Shown here one piece after another: positions 42,487 through 42,548 of a DNA stretch of 42,548 nucleotides. The DNA lies in the NCBI GenBank assembly GCA_949743895.1, contig CATJUX010000056.1, positions 1 through 42,548 on the forward strand, written 5' to 3'. The number at the start of each line of letters is the position of its first letter. Positions within the stretch are counted from its first letter, which is position 1. This DNA is from JANFXS01 sp022791155 (GTDB lineage Bacteria > Bacillota > Clostridia > Lachnospirales > Anaerotignaceae). The notes beneath the pieces are model-generated. The model searched no databases. It had not been told where the DNA came from and saw only the letters and a list, made by a program, of their open reading frames with translations. The position numbers and the translations under genes were made by a program.

Positions 42487-42548
42487 ATATTTCCCTCCTA
42501 AAAAATAATATATATTTTATGTTTCAACCCAACCATGCCAAAAACGAA

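Noticed and set aside
1..42548. CRISPR array, toxin-antitoxin pair, prophage or insertion sequence
   Set aside because: No regularly spaced repeats, transposase or integrase motifs, or small paired toxin genes were seen on either strand.

Overview
The window looks like chromosomal DNA of an anaerobic Clostridia member, plausibly Lachnospirales or a relative. The evidence is a six-gene rnfCDGEAB operon, a WalRK pair, an mreBCD-PBP2-min-rodA-mgsA cell-shape locus, a reverse-order rubrerythrin under a PerR-like box, small clostridial families (DUF4321, DUF6465) and GGAGG-type ribosome sites with frequent TTG and GTG starts. No tRNA, rRNA, CRISPR array, integrase, transposase or prophage gene was found.

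Layout. 1-860: the end of a plus-strand gene, then a convergent spacer holding two diverged copies of a ~122-bp repeat and, between them, a compact multi-hairpin element. 862-4554 (minus): an SLH-anchored surface protein with Asp-rich tandem modules, and a frameshifted stalk-domain pseudogene. 4640-9601 (minus): the Rnf ion-pumping ferredoxin:NAD oxidoreductase, with a long leader that could form an attenuator. 10211-12426 (plus): sigma-54 and an MBL-fold hydrolase. 12568-17790 (minus): walK, walR, a LysM-G5 protein, a FadR-type GntR regulator and ispE, closely packed behind one promoter that is overlaid by TTGTATAC operators. 18026-28335 (minus): GNAT, DUF1294, mgsA, rodA, minE, minD, a short minC, PBP2, mreD, mreC and mreB. 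28842-33501 (minus): a Gld-type ABC exporter (ATPase, permease, GldG-like, DUF4340). 33894-40184 (plus): DUF4321, maf, rubrerythrin, two PepSY surface proteins, a Mur-ligase-derived protein, an OB-fold ssDNA-binding protein, DUF6465 and a CobA-like P-loop protein. 40575-42486 (minus): dapB and dapA.

Themes. Most of the window serves envelope growth: elongasome (MreBCD, PBP2, RodA), septum placement (MinCDE), wall sensing (WalRK), wall precursors (DapAB) and isoprenoid precursors for the lipid carrier (IspE). Rnf couples ferredoxin oxidation to ion pumping. Most genes lie on the minus strand, and plus-strand spacers are strikingly poor in G, which suggests that the minus strand is the leading strand.

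The best candidates for something undescribed are the multi-hairpin repeat element (219-333), the operator-covered promoter that may tie a GntR regulator and ispE to WalRK, the structured leaders of rnf, minD and the CobA-like gene, and a MinC reduced mostly to its C-terminal domain. All functional calls rest on reading motifs and layout; no database search was run.
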